Of a stretch of 64,000 nucleotides of DNA, positions 61,368 through 64,000 are shown one piece after another. Positions within the stretch are counted from its first letter, which is position 1, and the number at the start of each line of letters is the position of its first letter. This DNA is from Phycisphaerae bacterium. Lineage in GTDB: Bacteria > Planctomycetota > Phycisphaerae > Phycisphaerales > UBA1924. Where the stretch lies: positions 118,477 to 182,476 of the forward strand of contig BQMO01000002.1 of the NCBI GenBank assembly GCA_022180725.1, read 5' to 3'. The position numbers and the translations under genes are program-made. The notes under the pieces were generated by a model that was not told where the DNA came from, made no database searches, and saw only the letters and a program-made list of their open reading frames with translations.

Positions 61368-62570
61368 TTATCGATCTCGGCCACGCAGTCCACCGTCAGT
61401 CCCGAGTACATTGAACGGCGCACTCCCGAACGGACGCTGCACAAGCGTGTCTCCCAACTCCAGGTACTCTGACTGACTCACCGTATCGACACTTGAATCA
61501 CCAAACCCCCGAACCACAACACTCTGACCGCTCGACTGTCCTGCTCGCCGTAGCGACCGGTCAACGATGTACGCCTTCAAGGACGGAAACCGGACCTCGT
61601 CCAGCCGGGTGCCGACGCACGAGCCCGCGTCGGACACCGGCGGCCCCTCAAAGAACTTCGGATGCGCGAAGAGCGTGTCCGATGCTGAAATCTCGGAGCG
61701 AACAAGGTCCGCCGGTACACCCTCGCTGAGATTGTTGCGGATCACCCCCTCGGTATCCGCTTCCAGAATCTGACGCGGAACATCCAGATATGAACGGTCC
61801 AGAAAGTTCGGCCAGAAGTTCCGGCACGACGCAAAGTACGAGTTGGTAAGTTCGGTTTCCATGAACACCGCGCCGCGCGTTGGCTCGCCCGCGGTCATGA
61901 AGTACAAGTGTCCGTCTCGGTGCTCGTGTGCGTACTGCAGCATGGCGGTCACGACCTGTTGTGACAACGCGATTCGTTTCGTGACGCGCGCCTGAAATCT
62001 CGAACTCACCAACAAGGGCAACGCGATGGCAGTCAGAATCGCCACGATGGCGATGACGACCAGCGTCTCAATGAGCGTAAAGGCCCGCTTCGCGCCATCT
62101 GCCCGTGAGTGCTGAGCGGGGTCAGGTGCAGACGTGCGCCGATGAACGGCCCATGGAACGAGTGTCAGTGCCATGGCAACACCGTTTCGCGCGAGACCGA
62201 GCGGTGCGTTATCTTTCGCGTCTCGAACCGCGCCGAAACAGCCGCAGGCGGGCGCGTCAGGGTCCGAAACAAGCACGATCAACGCGACGGTCAGCCCAAC
62301 GAGCGTGACCCGCACCGCCCACAACACCCAGGCTCGCGAGGCGTCGAACAGCAGCATCAACGCGAGGAACGCCTCCCAGAATACCAGTCCCGCCGCCACC
62401 GTTCGAGAGTGCCATCCCGAATCGCGATCACGATCGAGCAAGAATCGCACGGCACCTTCGATACCAGCCGGAGCATTGATCTTCCCAATCACCCCCCACC
62501 CAAAGAGAAGCACGAGCGAGCCGGTCGCGACCCAGAACGCCAGATGATGCCAACGAGTCCGAGGTGCCAT
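61368..62570 (-). CDS. MauE-like membrane domain fused to a type IV prepilin-like domain
   Basis: A protein of 400 residues from the ATG at 62570, with AAAGGAGG 7 nt upstream. Residues 1-145 hold four membrane helices resembling MauE/DoxX, with the CGCFG motif (109-113) common in MauE-like and VKOR-linked proteins. At 161-167 is KRA-FTLIE, a prepilin cleavage site, followed by the hydrophobic helix TLVVIAIVAILTAIALPLL. The rest looks like a planctomycete pseudopilin and ends in FNVLGTDGG, like H-X9-DG proteins. The frame is unbroken across the join. Either a real fusion, or an ancient merge of two genes. It is the third gene of the Cys-rich unit. Confidence 0.75.
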   Translation of the reverse strand: MAPRTRWHHLAFWVATGSLVLLFGWGVIGKINAPAGIEGAVRFLLDRDRDSGWHSRTVAAGLVFWEAFLALMLLFDASRAWVLWAVRVTLVGLTVALIVLVSDPDAPACGCFGAVRDAKDNAPLGLARNGVAMALTLVPWAVHRRTSAPDPAQHSRADGAKRAFTLIETLVVIAIVAILTAIALPLLVSSRFQARVTKRIALSQQVVTAMLQYAHEHRDGHLYFMTAGEPTRGAVFMETELTNSYFASCRNFWPNFLDRSYLDVPRQILEADTEGVIRNNLSEGVPADLVRSEISASDTLFAHPKFFEGPPVSDAGSCVGTRLDEVRFPSLKAYIVDRSLRRAGQSSGQSVVVRGFGDSSVDTVSQSEYLELGDTLVQRPFGSAPFNVLGTDGGLRGRDR

Positions 62571-62597
62571 TGGCCCGCCTCCTTTCATTCGGCCTCA

Positions 62598-63518
62598 TCA
62601 ATACTCGAGCGGCCACGGCGCCTCCCCGGCCTCTCCGAGGTCGTAATAGTTCACGGAGTCGAGCGACCAGTTCCCGGTCAGAGTTGAGAAAAAATAGGTC
62701 AGTACAATCGGTCGTCGCCTGCCGTCACCAAACTCGGCGATCACGCCGACCTCCGCACACCAACCACCTTGGCCCATATTCGACGATTCCCATTGACGAC
62801 TCCGGCGGTACCATGATCGCATGGTGCCGGCGCGCCCTGCATACCACGCCACAGCGCCAAGACCGCCTTGAATGTGCGGCCGCGCCCTCCCAACGTTTGG
62901 CGGTATCCACCCGACGCTCATTCCGACGCCGCTTGAGTCACACGCCATACCCACAACCCTTGACTGTCCTCCGGGCTGCTCCTGGCACACTCCCCAAAGG
63001 CTGTCAAACACGCTGACAAACGTCGCATCGGCACTCGGTGCCTTGCCGAAGTGTGCGGCGTACGCTGCTCCGGCATGTTCACCGCGATTCGATAGAACTT
63101 CGTCCAACGGTCGTGCTTGGGCGTGATTCGCTTCGCGCCATGCACGATAGGTTGCCGCGTCCCGTGCGCCAAACTGACGCCATAAAAATGCTGCAGATAA
63201 ACGACCCAGCGTCCGGTGTGCATCGACCGGCGGAACACCCGGAAGGTGGGTCGGACGCGAGATCACCGTCCACGGTGACGAGCCCGGCGTGTCAGCGCCG
63301 TGCTCATACTTCACCCAGTCCTTGGCTCCCTGAGAAAAGCAGAGATCGATGTCTGCTTCCGAGAGGTCCGCGAACTCACGAACATCGCAATCGCGGTACT
63401 TCGAGCGGGCCTCCACGAGCATCCGCCTATGCAACTCATCGTGTGATCCTGATCGAGGGGCACTCGACCTGAACACATAGATTCCCGCCGCGCACGCCGA
63501 CAGAGCCAGGGCGAACAT
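62598..63518 (-). CDS. Unknown anchored protein
   Basis: A protein of 306 residues; a CTG at 63542 would add 8 residues and is possible because the preceding stop is only 4 nt further away. One N-terminal helix (ALALSACAAGIYVF) acts as anchor or signal. I recognise no domain in the rest. It has a moderately polar body with tryptophan- and tyrosine-rich segments such as VAWYAGRAGTMRSWYRRSRQW, and a C-terminal region ending SLDSVNYYDLGEAGEAPWPLEY. It lies between the Cys-rich peptide and the MauE-prepilin fusion, 27 nt from the latter, so it is probably part of the same function. Confidence 0.7.
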   Translation of the reverse strand: MFALALSACAAGIYVFRSSAPRSGSHDELHRRMLVEARSKYRDCDVREFADLSEADIDLCFSQGAKDWVKYEHGADTPGSSPWTVISRPTHLPGVPPVDAHRTLGRLSAAFLWRQFGARDAATYRAWREANHAQARPLDEVLSNRGEHAGAAYAAHFGKAPSADATFVSVFDSLWGVCQEQPGGQSRVVGMACDSSGVGMSVGWIPPNVGRARPHIQGGLGAVAWYAGRAGTMRSWYRRSRQWESSNMGQGGWCAEVGVIAEFGDGRRRPIVLTYFFSTLTGNWSLDSVNYYDLGEAGEAPWPLEY

Positions 63519-63545
63519 CCACTTGAACGCGGCTGTACGCAGTTG

Positions 63546-63815
63546 CTAGTCCTTGCAGGTCACCCCGGCGGGCGGGGTCTTACACGTTCCGCCAACCAGC
63601 AATCCTGAACCGGGGCATGTACATGTTTTCACGCCCGTCGCAGTCCAACAACAGCACACGACCTCGGTACACCCGTGTACGGGGTTGCCTCCGCAGGGCG
63701 TGTACGAGCACGTTTGCCCAACGCTGCCACTGGCCAATGCAACCGAAATCAAGAGGAAGATACCGCCGCACGCAGTCGCCACGAACGTGAGTCGCTCTTT
63801 CATCGAACTACACAT
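63546..63815 (-). CDS. Small secreted cysteine-rich protein
   Basis: A protein of 89 residues from the ATG at 63815, which has GGAG 7 nt upstream. A signal peptide ends near VALASG. The mature part of about 55 residues holds 10 cysteines, including the run CCC, and short Gly/Pro loops, suggesting a disulfide-knotted fold. No matching family comes to mind. The two following genes encode an unknown anchored protein and a MauE-like protein. MauE-type proteins assist disulfide-rich maturation of the methylamine dehydrogenase light chain, so the Cys-rich peptide may be the client here (inference). Confidence 0.65.
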   Translation of the reverse strand: MCSSMKERLTFVATACGGIFLLISVALASGSVGQTCSYTPCGGNPVHGCTEVVCCCWTATGVKTCTCPGSGLLVGGTCKTPPAGVTCKD

Positions 63816-63849
63816 GCACCGTCTCCTTTTCAGGATTACGTTGCGTTGC

Positions 63850-63882
63850 ATCCTACCTCCGCGCCCCCCCCCCCACTGTCAA
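63850..63882 (-). promoter_or_regulatory. Promoter with an 11-bp G tract in its spacer
   Basis: On the minus strand, TTGACA (63882-63877) and TAGGAT (63855-63850) are separated by 21 nt that include 11 consecutive G (C at 63864-63874 on the plus strand). The optimal spacing is about 17. It lies about 35 nt upstream of the Cys-rich gene. Homopolymers in such spacers can change length and switch promoters on and off. Confidence 0.5.
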
Positions 63883-64000
63883 GTGGAAAACCTGTGCTTG
63901 CCGTAATTTCTACCAACGCTTGAATACAGTCACAAAATGGCCTGTCACACGATGCAACATACAATAAACGACTTGCGCCGATTGCCGGAATGACCGTGTT

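Overview
The window is about 64 kb of GC-rich bacterial DNA, densely packed with genes on both strands. The gene set points to a planctomycete, most likely class Phycisphaerae. The signs are PEP-CTERM-type sorting tails, a prepilin with an A-FTLIE cleavage site, an ECF sigma factor paired with a Ser/Thr kinase carrying a TPR-like region, Tat-exported TIM-barrel isomerases, a sialate esterase fused to DUF1080 domains, and many GTG starts. This is inference from family content; no rRNA is present to confirm it.

Region 1 (1-16 kb) is housekeeping. It holds a left-truncated zinc-type dehydrogenase, an ASCH protein, carA, priA-murD-lipoprotein, an HtrA-type protease, panB, an ABC-F ATPase, a PtsN-like IIA protein, a polyprenyl synthase, dxs and nadK. 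The last three bring together isoprenoid and NADP supply. Region 2 (16-22.4 kb) holds a glycine-rich RRM protein with a long leader and its own terminator, the ECF sigma/kinase pair, and two tandem PEP-CTERM proteins built from internal repeats.

Region 3 (22.5-46.6 kb) is rich in carbohydrate functions. A tRNA-Pro overlaps the end of a bifunctional fucokinase/GDP-fucose pyrophosphorylase gene, which follows a sugar ABC permease and binding protein but no ATPase gene. A RhaM-type mutarotase, an ApbE lipoprotein, secreted sugar isomerase-like proteins, the esterase-DUF1080 fusion, a 2,5-dioxovalerate dehydrogenase-like enzyme, an FHA protein, cardiolipin synthase, GAPDH, xylulokinase and a xylose-isomerase-like protein follow. 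A desaturase and a two-gene persulfide detoxification unit (CstB-like and YgaP-like) close the region.

Region 4 (46.6-54.7 kb) holds the RNase P RNA with a strong terminator, then an autoregulated tetR-RND efflux operon (adaptor, pump, outer-membrane channel). Twin palindromes overlap the tetR promoter. Region 5 (54.7-61.3 kb) holds a DUF4139 protein, an MBL hydrolase, a methyltransferase-like protein, a CNT nucleoside transporter, a block of palindromic repeats with a gene remnant, and two nucleoside-type kinases.

Region 6 (61.3-64 kb) is an unusual three-gene minus-strand unit: a secreted cysteine-rich peptide, an unknown anchored protein, and a MauE-like membrane domain fused to a type IV prepilin. 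An 11-bp G tract sits in the spacer of its likely promoter. This is the best candidate in the window for something undescribed.
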